A DNA stretch of 64,000 nucleotides from contig NC_043757.1 in assembly GCF_902148845.1 (NCBI RefSeq), positions 3,012,730-3,076,729 of the forward strand. The letters run 5' to 3'. Shown here piece after piece: positions 39,954 to 54,686 of the stretch. Source of the stretch: Salarias fasciatus. Taxonomy: Eukaryota > Chordata > Actinopteri > Blenniiformes > Blenniidae. The notes under the pieces are model-generated. The model was not told where the DNA came from. It worked only from the letters and a program-made list of their open reading frames with translations, and made no database searches. The translations under genes were made by a program, and so were the position numbers. How positions within the stretch are numbered: the first letter of the stretch is position 1; each line of letters starts with the position of its first letter.

Positions 39954-41337
39954 ACAGGATTCAGCCGAGGAGACACACAGAGAGCATCATGGGAAACATC
40001 CTCTTCTGACCTTTTCGTTCTCATCATGATTGGCTGAGACTTTGGTTTCGAGCCTCCTGATTGGCTGGGGAGATTTTCCTCCGGCGCCGAGGCGTTCAGG
40101 GGCAGTGGGAGAGGAGACGCTCGTTCAGGAGACCGCTGCCCTGACGTCAGCTCTCGTCCAATCAGCAGCCATGCTTTGTGACAGAATCATTTCAGAGATG
40201 GGCGGAGCCTGCGGGTACTTCAGGAACACGGAACAGCTTGGAGAACGTTTCAGGGAACGTTCGCCTCACATGGTGGAACGCGTGTGTGTATGTGTGTGTA
40301 CATGTGCGTGCGTGCGTGCGTGTGTGTGTGTATCGTGGTACGGAGGCTCACTAGTGACAAACTGCTGAAACAAAGTTTCAGCGGAGTTTGGAGTTTCACC
40401 TAATTTTAAAAGTTTTTATTTTTTAAGTTTACCGTTTTCATTTTCATTCATTTTTCTTCATTTTGATCAAATAGATTTTTTAAAAAAGTTTTTCTGCTTC
40501 AATTAGCTGAAAGTGTAAATTTTATTTATTGAATGGAAACTTCTTTGTAGTTAAATTCAACAAATGTGGTGAACTAAATTCACAGAAATAATTTGGTGAA
40601 ATGCGTCAATCAGACTGTTAAGGTTTGATGTGAAAGTAAAAAAAAATAGTTTTAAACTTGTTCAGTTGCTAACGAGCTTCTAACGGCACTTTTTCTCTTT
40701 TTGCTGTAAAAACAAGATTGGATCTGTCTGAAATCTCCCCCCTGACCTCTGACTGGTCGATTCAGTCCACACTACATCAAGCATCCATACAGAAACAAAG
40801 ACGTATGACAGCGACTCTGAAGTTCAGCACAGCTGTGACCAGAACCGTCAAGTCGTTCCAGAAGTACTGAGTTATTCCAGATCCGTCAAGTCATTCCAGT
40901 TATTCCTGATATGCTGAGTTATTTCAGATCTGCCAAGTCGCTCCAGATCTGCCAAGTCGTTTCAGAAATGCTGAGTCATTCCATATATGCTGAATCATTC
41001 CAGAAATGCTGAGTCATTCCCAATATGCTGAATTATTTCAGATCTGAGCCATTTCAGATCTGCCAAGTTGCTTCAGGTCCGCCGAGTCATTCCAGATCTG
41101 CAGAGTCTCATCAGAAATGCTGAGGAAGCTTCGCGTTGTTGAGCTGCAGCAGGAGGACGTCTGGGTGGACGATTTCACGGTGAAGTCAGATCTGTTTGAA
41201 CCAGGACCTGGACCTGGACCAGGACCTGGAGTGTCCGTCCCCCTGCTGTGAAGACGGTTCTCTCCTCGGCTCCTCTCTTGTTTCCCGCTCACTGTCCGAT
41301 ATCTTGCAGCTTCCAGCTCTTCGTCTGCGTCCAAGTT
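39954..41337 (+). other. psd: psd 3' UTR
   Basis: Untranslated sequence from the stop codon to the likely polyadenylation signal. It contains a GT-rich tract at 40283-40335, AT-rich sequence to about 40700, and a 20-bp minisatellite at 40845-41125. Confidence 0.6.
40845..41125. repeat. Diverged 20-bp minisatellite
   Basis: About thirteen units alternate between TTCCAGATCTGCCAAGTCG-like and AGAAATGCTGAGTCATTCC-like words at roughly 20-bp steps. Confidence 0.75.
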
Positions 41338-41341
41338 TGTA

Positions 41342-41347
41342 AATAAA
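41342..41347 (+). terminator. psd: psd polyadenylation signal
   Basis: AATAAA in a TGTAAATAAAGTTTG context about 1.4 kb past the psd stop. Another candidate lies near 41587. Confidence 0.5.
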
Positions 41348-41916
41348 GTTTGAGAAGCCATAAAGGGGGCGGGGCCAGACTCGCCTGCTCACTGCTTTTT
41401 TTTAGACACATTAGAGCAGGAAAGTTAATTTATTGTGTTTGCCTCGCAATCGATAACAAAACCCTGCCGATAGTTTCTGTTTCAGCGTCACAGCGGCGCT
41501 AATGTTAGCCGCTAGCTCGCTGTAAATACGTCACAATGTGAAGTTTGTCGTAGTGAAACAACCATTCTGAAGGCTTAGAGGCAAAAATAAAAACCTTTTC
41601 AACATTTACTGATTCTGTGAGTTTTTTTTTTCATTCTTGCCGGTAAACACTCTCACATGTTGATTCAGTTCAGCTTTATTTATATGCCTCCAAATAGCAC
41701 GTAGTCATCAACCAACTATTCAGAAAGTATTCAAAGTAGAGACTGCGTTAGCCTCTCTAATTGAAACTGGGAGCTGGTTCCACATAAGAGGAGCCTGATA
41801 GCCGAAAGCTCTGCCTCCCATTCGAGTTTTGGAAACCTAGGAACCTCCAGAAAGCAGCACACATAGCTCCATTTTCACCAAAATGGTTCCAATGCCAGTC
41901 CAAAGCGTGTGTTTAA

Positions 41917-42380
41917 AGCAACACTAAGGAACTTTCAGTTTTCGTTGATTTTGGCAGCACCAGTGGACAAAAGCGGTAGTGTTTTGCCTGACCGAATACT
42001 ACAGTTCCCATGAGGACTAGCGCGTGGCGTTGTAAAATGCTGCTCCCGGTGGCGTGCTGTCGGAATGAACTCGCCTTCATTTGTTTCCAGTGGCTGTGTG
42101 AAGGATGGATAACAACGAGGTAATGAATCTAAATGAATCTAATGGTGGCTAAACAATGTTATATCATGATGTGATGCATGCCATAAAGCAGTCCGCACAT
42201 TTGGAGTTTTTTAGTGTGCAGGGTTCCTACCACCCTCCTCACAATTGCTTAGTCCAAGTGAAAGCAATACTGACGGCCTCAGGCCGTGACAGAGGGTCAT
42301 TCAACTAGTTGTAAGTCAATGTGTCATCACAAAAGATATTAAAATGTTTTATTAAGGCTGAAAAGTTCCTTAGTGTAGGT
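41917..42380. mobile_element. Second TTAA-flanked MITE
   Basis: Ends AGCAACACTAAGGAACTTTC and, reversed, ACCTACACTAAGGAACTTTT match closely. TTAA lies at both outer edges (41913-41916 and 42381-42384). There is no coding capacity. It is a different family from the copy at 25601 but has the same target type. Confidence 0.8.
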
Positions 42381-42858
42381 TTAAGGAAATGCAGCAGGGA
42401 ACTCCTGCAGCAGAACTTCCACCAGCTTAGCCTGGTAAACCAGCCTCACCCACCCACTCCAAATGTGGAGTGGGCGGGGCTGGTTTACAAGGCCACCTTG
42501 TTGAGGCACACCTGACTGCAGTCAGGGCTCGTTGCTGGGATTCTACACAAGCCTGGTGAGACGTCAACATTAGCATGCAGGACGTCAGCCCTACAGGACC
42601 GCAGTGTAGTAGGCCTGCGTTATATCAACAAGGGATTCTTACAAGTGTTTTGGCCTAAAATATAACGCACACAGTATTATTTTACAGTGATGTGGTTCTA
42701 GTGTGAGTCGTCAAATGGAAGAGCAACTGGAAGGTACCAGGTTGGAACCAGCTGAGCACTAAAGCTAGCACAAGCTCCTGGTTCTTCTCGATGGAAAAAG
42801 GGTAACGTAGACACACACAAGTATTTTCCTTTGGGTTCCTGAACATTACTTGCATGCG

Positions 42859-42962
<104 letters not shown>

Positions 42963-42975
42963 GAAGTTGATCAAT

Positions 42976-42981
42976 TTTATT
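42976..42981 (-). terminator. yipf3: yipf3 polyadenylation signal
   Basis: AATAAA on the minus strand about 140 bases past the yipf3 stop, in a CAGAAATAAAATTG context. Confidence 0.65.
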
Positions 42982-43119
42982 TCTGTCTTTGTACAAAATA
43001 ATCACAACCGACATAAATGAATCATTGACGCACAAACAAGCAGTTGATACAAAGTCCCCGACGCACCACTCCCCACACCTCGGTGTACCCCTAAACAACC
43101 GGACAAACTGTGAGGCCCC

Positions 43120-45556
<2,437 letters not shown>

Positions 45557-46829
45557 GGTACCGGCTGACGGAGCTGCTGAGCCCGGCTTCTGGGTGGCTG
45601 CGAACGTGTTCCCGTCCTGGTTCAGGTCCCGGATCTGGTCCTGGTCCTGGCCCGGATGTTTTGGTCCGACCGAGACGGTAAAGACCACTGACTCCGCCCA
45701 CACCGTGACGTCAGGGCAGGCCGACGTGGATGATGAAAAAGATATCGCGATATTATGGTGTTCACGTTCTGGGGAATGATCCACTTCCTCCAGTCTGGAG
45801 CAGGGACAGCCAACTTAGAAAGAAATCCTTTAAAAAGAATCCGAAGGAGTTTTGTTCTGTGGTTCATTTCTAAATTTAACAGAAATAACAAAAGACAGTT
45901 ATGCCATAAAAAAACAATGTTGTCTTCCAATTTCCCATTTCTTCCTACATCAGTGAAAAATTATCAACTTCAGTTAAAAACTGCTGAATTGCACAAAGAG
46001 ACAAACGTTTATGAAGGAACTATTTTCATTTTCATCCAACGGAGTGTCAATTTTGCAGTTATATATTAAAATGAAGCTGAAAAAAATAAAATCTGATGAA
46101 AGTGAGATATTTGAGTTTTCTGGGACACCAAAGAACTTGACTTCAAAGCATCTCTACTGAATTTTTAAGGCATACAGTTAAGGTCAAATTTATAGATCGT
46201 CTTCAGCATTCTATATGTGTCGAGTCTGTAGAAGTGGATTTTTTTCCTCGCAGGGTCACAATAACTTTCTAGCTTGACACTACAATTCCTGACTTGTCTA
46301 AGTTATTGTTAACTAGAGTTTTGCCAGCTGTTCTGGGGTCTTTAGACACCTTTCACTAGTTTTCTTTTCAGACTCATTGAAATCTTTTGTTGCCAACCTC
46401 TTCCATACTTTTTCTGTACTGTGTTTGAATGTCTTGTTCACTTGTTCACTCCATTTGAAATTCTTACTGACAGTGCAAAACGTGAATGAGGTTTATAGCT
46501 GTGAGTAAAGTAGGTCAATCTTCAGTTTTCACTGCTTTGGTTGATTACCTGCCGTGAGCTTTACAAACCTAAAGCACGTGATTGCACAACAGTGGTTTGC
46601 GCTTTGGGTCAATTAGTTTATTCGTTTTTGTGAAATCATTTAGTGTCTGTGTGCAAAATAAAATGACTGAGCGCGCCCCCCCCCCCCCAAAAAAAAAAGA
46701 ACAAAAAAAAACCTAAGATGTTTGATCTTTGGAAACGCTGCATAAAAATAGTCATTTGTCTGTTTAACTACAATTTGGAATCTAAGAAAAAAAACAACTT
46801 TAAATTTCGCAAGTGAAATAATTTTGACC

Positions 46830-47350
46830 AAAACTGTAGATTTAATTTTGTTTGTAACAGTTGCTTTTTGTGTGACAAAGACATTGAATTAACCAAACAC
46901 CTACATTTTGACTGTAAATGTGCTTTTTAAAGAGACGTGCACAGCTGATTGTTTTGCAGACGTGTTCTATTTCGCATAGCTGTTCCAATCATGATTTAGC
47001 ATTTCATACAAAATTCCAGAAACACAAAAATAGACTTTTCAAAACAAAACCAAATGTTCACGTTTTCCATACAGAACTATGTCAGCATTTTTCATCTTTG
47101 GAATGTATGGAACAAAAACAAAGCTGTAAAACTTTGCCTTGAAGTCGGGGACTTTAACCTTACAGAGAAACCATAGTCTCTTTTTTTTTTAATCTATTTG
47201 TTTATTCTGGCTTCTTCTTCTTTGTCTTATGTATATATATATGATCTTGTGTTTTGTGTCACTTGTCCATATATAAGATATACAAAAATGTTACTGTTCC
47301 ATATGTATATTTTCTAAATTGCAATTTTGTTCAATAATTTGAAACTGGAA
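46830..47350 (+). mobile_element. 3' remnant of an L1-type LINE
   Basis: One frame at about 46856-46920 reads CFLCDKDIELTKHLHFDC, the Cys-x2-Cys...His-x4-Cys cluster that ends ORF2 of L1-clade LINEs. It is followed by decayed ORF2 C-terminal sequence (NYVSIFHLWNVWNKNK in another frame) and an AT-rich 3' region ending near 47350. The copy is truncated and frame-broken. Confidence 0.65.
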
Positions 47351-47504
47351 AAAAAAGCTCTGACCACAAAACAGTCAGAACCATGCTTAGAAGTGGAGAA
47401 CCACTCAGAACCTGGCTCAGGGGTGGAGAACCCTGCTGCAGAACCAGACTGAGAGGTAGAGAACGCTGCAGAACCAGACTCAGAGTTTTTAATTAAATTG
47501 AAAG

Positions 47505-47840
47505 TCCTTTATTTGTCCCACGGAGGTAAATTGCAGTTATAGCAGCACAGCTTAGAAGAGAAATGTGAAAAATTATAAAACCCAACCATACAAAGTTAAA
47601 TATAATTGAATATAAATTTAGGATAGATATAATTAAATAACAGACATAAAGTAACTGACATAATTAAATATCAAATACAATTAAATTATTCATAATAAAT
47701 ATAATTTAAATACAAATTAAACATAGATATAATTAAGGAACAGATATAAACTAACAGATATAAACTGAAGATAATTTACATATAGATCTAAAACAGACAT
47801 AATTAAATAACAGATATACCCTAGCAGATATAGACAGAGG
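47505..47840. repeat. AT-rich imperfect repeat block with fish repeat tail
   Basis: It begins with GTCCTTTATTTGTCCCACGG, a word typical of fish retroposon tails. It continues as imperfect units of ATATAATTAAATAACAGA and ACATAATTAAAT. No coding content. Confidence 0.5.
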
Positions 47841-48054
47841 AGATTCAGTTTGAACTCAACGACTGATGTGCAGAAGTCTTTAAAGCTAATCATCTGCAGA
47901 TCAAATGAAAGCTTTTGTACATCTTCAATGCTTTCTCGTCTCTGTAAAATGACAGGATTTCATAAAAGGTTAAAAACAGTAATAAACGATCACATGTGAG
48001 CGGCCGCAGTGTCCGGTCCTCACCAGCAGGGGGCAGCTGCAGTCACCTCAGCTG

Positions 48055-48320
48055 ACATAACTCTCGCGATACTTCAGCAGCCAGCTGCAGCTGACTCCAG
48101 TGGCTGACTCACCACATTCCATTGAGCTCTCGCGATACTTCCGCAGCATATTTACTGGTGTTTTCTTTACATGACCTGACATTGAGCTAACAGCAGCTAG
48201 CAGGGACGGGACCGGCGGTACCGACGTTTAACGGACAGCTGTTTGGCACCAAGCTGGCTGTGTAGGCTGCGGCAGCCCGGACCGTTCAGGACATCGAAGA
48301 GTCGGTCACAGCAGAGAAGA
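48055..48320 (+). promoter_or_regulatory. ncoa4: ncoa4 promoter with two TCTCGCGA boxes and exon 1
   Basis: Two copies of CTCTCGCGATACTTC lie at 48061 and 48127, 66 bp apart. Each contains TCTCGCGA, a known core promoter word of TATA-less housekeeping genes. A TGACTCA (AP-1/NRF2-like) word lies between them at about 48104. A GAGAAGA/GTGAGT donor at 48320/48321 closes a likely non-coding exon. Exon limits are inferred. Confidence 0.55.
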
Positions 48321-48639
48321 GTGAGTGAAGCCGCTGCGTTAGATAGGATGTTAGAACAGCACACTGGAATCGTTTTGTCAGTTTCATCGTACAGCAGGAG
48401 AAATATCTGAACTGTAATAATTGATCTCATTATTAACAGGCATCAAACATTAGCTAAACATGCTGCAGGTCAGAGTAGTTTGTTCTTTTAAGGTTATTGT
48501 GCGTGTAGAGCCTGCGCGTTTACTCACGTGACTGTACTTTCTGGGGCTTTCCTGCTCACGTGTCATATTTGTTTCAATTTTCACTTTAATCACATTGTAA
48601 CTCGGCCTCGGGGCAACTCTCGGTTTCTGTTTTTGCACG

Positions 48640-49012
48640 ACGGCGACGTGCCGTGATCAAACCCCGACCAGCTGAGCGTGTGACCTCTGGCCCGGCTGGA
48701 GGGGGGCGGTCAGGCAGTCTGAACTCAAATAAACAGCGCTGGCCTCTGACCCGCGATGGGGGTAAAACGGGGTCTGGGTTAATGTGTGCTGTAGTTATCA
48801 GCGCGAGCTCATCAAAACAGCGAGCGCGTGTGTTTATGCCGGGCTGTACGTCACGAGGCGGTCTGTGTCCGCCATTCCCTCCCCCCACTAGTCCCTCCTC
48901 CAGCTCTGGGTGCCTACGTGCGAGCTGTGAAGAGCTGATGGCCGCCGCGTGAGCCTCGTAGCTTCCGGATGAAGACAGAAGGAAAATTCGGCGACGTTGT
49001 CCCGTCTTTCAG
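48640..49012 (+). promoter_or_regulatory. ncoa4: Second GC-rich island with alternative ncoa4 5' exon
   Basis: GC-rich sequence with CpG-dense words ends at a TCTTTCAG/GTAGAA donor (49012/49013). It could be an alternative non-coding first exon spliced to 49993. Evidence is only the donor and composition. 49013-49990 holds GTT-rich sequence (about 49240-49470) and a short (CA)n run. Confidence 0.35.
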
Positions 49013-49993
49013 GTAGAAACACGTCTTTACGCGTTCAGCCGGCTCGCGGGCGGCCGGTGAATCGTTTAATGGTGTGACCGATACTGAGCTCAACTCCTGT
49101 TGGGTAGAAGTTGAAAGGAGGAGCTGCCTCTGGGTCTACTGCTGCTCCTAAAGCTGGCCTCGGGCGCGCGGATGGTTCCACCACAGCACCATGTATTAAG
49201 AGATTTTTCTGCAAACTGACCCTTGATCTGTGTCGGTGGCAGTCTTATTGTTGTGGTGTGTTGTTGTTACTCCTGTTGTAGTTATTTGTGTTGGTGTGTT
49301 CGATACTTTTGTTGTTGCTCATGTTGCTCGTGTTTCTCTTGTTGCATTTGTCGTCTTTGCTGATGTTCTTCCTCTCGTTACTTGTGTTGCGCTTGTTGCA
49401 GTTGTCGTTTCTTGTTTTGGTAATCTTGTTGCTCGTGTTGCGGTTGTTGCTCATGTTGTGGTCGGGCCTCCAGCTGATTGCCTGCTAGCAGCTGATAAGA
49501 GAGCAGGCCTCACCCCACAGCCTCACCCTGCTGCTGTGATGGCGGCTTATCTTGGTACACACCGCTATTGACGTGTGGTCGCAGGTTCACTTGCATGAGG
49601 CGGAGACCCGCAGAGGCCCTGACTGGTGGAATGCAGCTGATATACGAGTAACAAGAGTACACTGAGTGACTAACACTGAGAGGGTCAACCTCACACACAC
49701 ACACACACACACTGAAACATGCCTGATGACACTCAGTTTTGGAGAAGAGAAACTCCTGAAAATGAGGAAGTTAGAAACGTGACAACGTTCAGAGAGTGCT
49801 TACACACACAGAGGCAGGAACAAACTGTGTACAGACAGGAATGTAAAAATGTGGGCACGCTGCATGAACGAATGGACACATGTTTTGTCGCCCTGACTCT
49901 TGTTGTGTCCCCTGATTCTTGATACCCTGTGCCACGTCAGCCTTTGTTACTTCGCCTCGACTCCTGATGCCCTGTGCCTTGTCGCCCTGCAGG

Positions 49994-51204
49994 ATGTGTG
50001 CGGTCACCCAGTGTCAGCAGGCTCAGGAGGAGCTTGAAGATGCCATCAATGCAGTGATGAAGGCGGAGCAGCAGCTCAGAGAGAACGCCCGTGAGGTGAG
50101 ACCTTCAGCATGAGCTCCTCCTCCTCCTCTGTTTGGACCCTGCAGTGTTTGTCCATTGTTGTTTGTCATCAGCGGGTGAGACTGAGGGACACAGAGCTCA
50201 GAGGGGAGACCTGCTAATAAGCAGGTGTTAACACTGAGACAAAGCAGGGAATCAAACCCCTGATCCACTGATTAGTTTGCGTGTCTTCATCACCCCTGAG
50301 TCACTGTCAGTCTGTGTGTGGCTACCAGATCTGAGGTTCACTACGGTGACCACAGGTGACTACAGGTAACCACAGCTAACTATGGACAGGTGAGGTCAGC
50401 AGGGGAGGGAGGGGCCAGTGTAGCAGTATAACAGAGACGAACACACCTCAGACTGGAGAGAGACCCGGGGCATCAGCAGGTACCGAGATGTGTTTGTCTG
50501 TCTCTCTGTGTATGTTACTGTGTGTGTGTGTGTGTGTATTACAGTGTGTCTCTGTGTTTTAGTATGTCTTTGTGTGTATTACTGTGTGTCTGTGTTTTAG
50601 TATGTCTTTGTGTGTATTACTGTGTGTATGTGTGTTACAGTGTGTCTCTGTGTTTTCGTATGTCTTTGTGTGTATTACTGTGTGTATGTGTGTTACAGTG
50701 TGTCTCTGTGTTTTCGTATGTCTTTGTGTGTATTACTGTGTGTATGTGTGTTACAGTGTGTCTCTGTGTTCGTCGCCGGGTTCACTCTGAGTAGCAGAAC
50801 TGTGTGTGTTAGTGTGTGTCCTGGGTGTCACATTGTGTTTGTGTGTGTGTGTGTGTTCAGGTGCGCTCGGAGCTGCAGAGCTGTGTGAGTCGTCAGCAGG
50901 AGGCGCTGCGCTGCAGAGAGGTTTGGCTGCTGGGTCAGATCGAGCTGCTGGAACAAGTGAAGACTGAAACGCTGCAGCAGCAGCTTCACCAGCTGCACCG
51001 GGTAACTATCAACCAGCTGTTTATTTGGTGTTAACCTGCTACTAACCAGCTGCACTGGGTAACTATTAACTGTCTGTTTGTGTGTGTGTGTGTGTGTTTG
51101 TGTGTGTTGCAGCTCCGAGGTCAGTTTGATGTGATCATCCAACAGCTTCATAACAACAATAGCAACGACCTGAACAACCAATTGACTGCCTGCATGGAGA
51201 AGTA

Positions 51205-51236
<32 letters not shown>

Positions 51237-54200
51237 GCAGTGCCTCCAGCAGTCAGACACTAATGAAGGTACGCTCGTTTTGTTCCCTTGTGTCTGCAGG
51301 TTGTCTTCTTTGAATCTGACACCCGAGGAAACTCCTGATATGAGTTTCAATGCTGACACTCGATCTCTAAGGCAGGCTATCACTTCATTTGGCCGCATCA
51401 CCGCACAGGTAACACACACACACACACACACACACATACAGTCATAAACAACTCACAATAAGTCACACATGGACTCAGTAAAAAACACACTGTTTTTCGT
51501 CCTCAGATGTCAGAGGGTGTGGCTTCCACAAGCCCCGCCCACCAGGGGGCATCAATGCAGAGCTGTCCAATGGGAGCTCAGAAGAAGGTGGGTGTGGCAC
51601 ATGGTGTTATGTTTGTCAAATCAGTGTGATGACATTGTGCTAAGTTCACTGTGATTGGCTGTGCAGAAGGTGGAGGGCGGAGCTCTCTCTGATTGGCTTC
51701 TGGAGTCTCACCCAAGTCGAAGCAGTGCCTCCATTGGTTACCAGTCCAGCATGAACCCGCAGGATTGGCTGCTGTCCCACAAGCAGAGCCAGGTGAGCGT
51801 CCCGACCTGCGCATGGTGGGCGGGGTTAGGCCGGCCCTGTGAACTGCTCCTGACGTGCTTCTCTTACAGACTTCCTGTCCCGTGCTGAACTCGATGGACT
51901 TCCTGCAGGCCTGGGGTCAGCTCAAGGACCTGGAGGCGTGGCTTCTGCAGGACCACACCCCCATGGGCCGCCAGCGAGTGGACAGCAACTGCAGCTCCTC
52001 CTTCTCCATTGAGAAGATCGACGAATCAGAGTTTACCTCCAGTCCCGAGGAAGAGGAGCTGAGCGACTGGCTCATCACCCCACCTACCGTTGCCATGGAG
52101 ACCATGTCGGATGCCGAGCGATGGCGACGTGTGCTGAAGCCGTTCGAAGGGGGCTGGTCTTCCAGCGAGTGGCTCGTGGAGACGAGCCGGCCGGCTGACT
52201 GCACCTCCTGCTGTCAGACCAGCCGGCCGCTGGAGATCGAGAACCTGGGCCAGCTCAAGTGCTTGAAAAGCCCGCCCTCCTCTGGCCCCGCCTCCCCGGC
52301 TTCTGCGCTGCCTGCTGTGACAGCAGCGTCCGCGTTGGAGGCGTGGCTGCAGCAGGCAGTGCCGGTGCCACAGACCTGCAAGGCCAACGAGCTCTGCTCC
52401 ACCTACAGCGACTGCGTCTGCGAGGACAACTGCGGGCGCCAAGCGCTGAGCCGCTGGCTGCTGCAGCAAGACGGCCGAGACAAGAACGGAGTTTCACTTG
52501 CCAAGAACGCCCCACCCACTGCCAAGAACGCCCCACCCACCCTGTTCCACAAAGAGCAGGAGCAGAAGGTAGGAAGCCGTGGCCGGCGGCGCTCACAGCA
52601 GGTGGTCCGTTCCTCTGTTAAACATGCTGTCGTCCTCAGGTTCAGGCCATCCTGGAGGCCTGGCTCCACCCTGGAACCTCCTCCTGCAAGACCCCCTCTC
52701 TGTCGGCCTGGATGGCCCCTGGAGAAGAGAAGGCCAGCAGAGAGGAGCACAGCTCCTTCACCTCGTCCACTCTGTCTCCTTTCCAACACCCTCTGGATCC
52801 AGACCTCTGGGTTTGTCCGGAAAAGACTGCCACTCCCGCTCCGGCCTCTGGAGGTCCCACTGAGGACGAGGACAAGTGGCTCCTGAAGAAGAGGAGCCAG
52901 GCTCAGGTAGCTAAGCAGGCTAACAGGCTGCGACACCCAACACAGCTGACAGGGTGGCTAACAAACGTAGCTAGCAGGCCACTGCACGGGCTCTGGTGAG
53001 CCTGTATAACCAGCACAGCTGTGATAACATCTGGACCAGAATAACCAGGTTTTCTGTCCGTGTAGGAGCGTCTGGTGCTGCCAACCGTGTGTGACCTTTT
53101 CTCTTGTATGAAGATGGGCGGAGATAAAGAAAGGTGGCTGCACAGGACTCCTGTACAGGTGAGACACACACACACACACACAAACCCAGCTGCTCTGTTT
53201 CTTGGGTGGGCCCACATGCAGTGATCAGGTCTGGATCTGGAACGGTGGATGATGTTTGAAAGATGAGGACAAGTTTCAGGATTCTGATGGGATCAATGGG
53301 TTTTTAAGCCTGTTCAGTGCAGATCACTGAGCTTCTGGAGGTTTCTTTAGACTTCCAGGAAAAGTCGGTGAGTTGGTAAATACTGATAAAGCTGTGTGCA
53401 GAAGGAGCGGCTCAGCAGCTCCACCCACTCTGAGAAGAGAGGACCCCTGAAGTGAAAGGGTTGAAGAGGCACCGTGTGGGATTGGGAGAGGAATCCAACA
53501 CCTGGGTGTAGTGTGGAGACAGAAACCAGGACGGGAACTCATGGGCAGTTGGAGAGGTGTGGTGTTTGACTCTGGTCTTAATGGAGGTTCTCATTAAGGT
53601 TTTTCAGGAGGTTTGGGAGCTTGCAGTCTCCATGTTGTTTGGCACTGGTCTCCATGGAAACAGAGAAGCTTCCTGTTACACTGGATCTGGATGACAATTA
53701 AACACAACATTCCGATTTAAGCTGTTGTTCTCAGTGTTTGAGCTTCTTCGTTAGTTTCTGTTCTCTGTTGGCTCTGTTTTCTTTCACACACTCTTCAGGC
53801 GTACAGGCAGTGGAAAGTTATCTCTTTCATAAATTTCACTCAGTCTTTTAGGTAAATGTTAACAGATTGAGATACATTTTTTTGAGGTTTGATGTCCCTA
53901 TACCATGATCAAGACTAGGCTAACCGTCTTAAGTCAGTCAGCTGTTTCGTTAGCCTCCAGCGAGCTAGCCAGCTGGGTTTTGAATGATTCTTTCATACCC
54001 CGTCACTCGGTGGGACGCAATCTCAACTCCTTGGACGGTGGAGACGAGATTACAACACTGAGCATCCTGGACAGAACGGAACGGGAATATGTTGAATGGC
54101 CTCTTATCAATCTGAGAGAAGGTGTGACGGATGTGGGAGCGAAGAGAAAAAACACCACACATCAGAACTTGTGAGGACAGACGGGTCACTCCTGGACAGG

Positions 54201-54315
54201 TCTCTGGTCCGTCCAATCAGTCAGACGTACAGTGACCTTTGAATTACTGAATTGAGTTTGATCCTGATGTTACCAACTGCATCTGACCTCTGACCTCTGT
54301 TTCCTCTAGATGTGA
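49994..54315 (+). CDS. ncoa4: Nuclear receptor coactivator 4, ferritinophagy receptor
   Basis: Ten coding exons were placed: 49994-50095, 50861-51001, 51113-51201, 51300-51408, 51507-51587, 51667-51792, 51870-52568, 52640-52906, 53066-53158 and 54310-54315. They total 1713 nt, or 570 residues (human is about 614). NCOA4 binds ferritin heavy chain and delivers ferritin to autophagosomes for iron release; it also coactivates nuclear receptors. The N-terminal coiled-coil region matches human (LRCREVWLLGQIELLEQVKTE for LRSREVWLYEQVDLIYQLKEE). The cysteine-rich iron-sensing segment CKANELCSTYSDCVCEDNC aligns with human CRANEPCTSFAECVCDENC. VQAILEAWL aligns with the ferritin-binding segment. The C-terminal block reads PTVCDLFSCMKMGGDKERWLHRTPVQM. 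Ten W-L motifs are spread through the protein. The last exon supplies only Met and the stop. The start MCAVTQCQQAQEEL is one base into its exon and is shorter than the human N-terminus. Confidence 0.95.
50613..50786. repeat. 58-bp tandem repeat in ncoa4 intron 1
   Basis: Three copies of a 58-bp unit (TGTATTACTGTGTGTATGTG...) start at 50613, 50671 and 50729. A further partial, more diverged copy lies to the left from about 50530. The last two full copies are almost identical. Confidence 0.9.
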
Positions 54316-54680
54316 TGACCATGAACATAATCACAGTGTGACATCATCACCGCTGCCTTCTCCACTTCCTGTGACATCACCTGCCTCTTCCAATCAGGAT
54401 CCAGAATGGACCCATTCAGAGTCAGCAGGGACAGGGTTAATTTTAGAGACAAAGCTTTGAATTCGTTTGGCTCTTATTAAAACGAAGAAATTTTACTTTC
54501 ATCCTTGTGTGAGCGGACTGCAGGCTCTGGTTTGTTCAGCGTCTGATTGGTCGGCCTGCAGTCATGTGACTGCTGATTGGTGCTTTCCGTTGTAGCTGTG
54601 CTGTTATTCTTTTTTTTTTTCTTTTCTTTTTCTTCCATTGCTTAATCATATAAAGCTGTGATTGGATGATTGTAGTCATT

Positions 54681-54686
54681 ATTAAA
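54681..54686 (+). terminator. ncoa4: ncoa4 polyadenylation signal
   Basis: ATTAAA, the commonest variant hexamer, about 365 bases after the last exon's stop codon. No AATAAA is seen between the stop and this point. Confidence 0.5.

Larger units (their letters stand above)
45557..48050. other. Gene-free region between yipf3 and ncoa4
   Basis: The yipf3 promoter should lie in the GC-rich first 200 bases. From about 45780 the sequence turns AT-rich. It contains a LINE remnant (46830-47350), a GAGAACC...CAGAACC minisatellite (47380-47470) and an AT-rich repeat block (47505-47840). 45790-46830 shows no recognisable feature, though it may be part of the same insertion. Confidence 0.55.
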
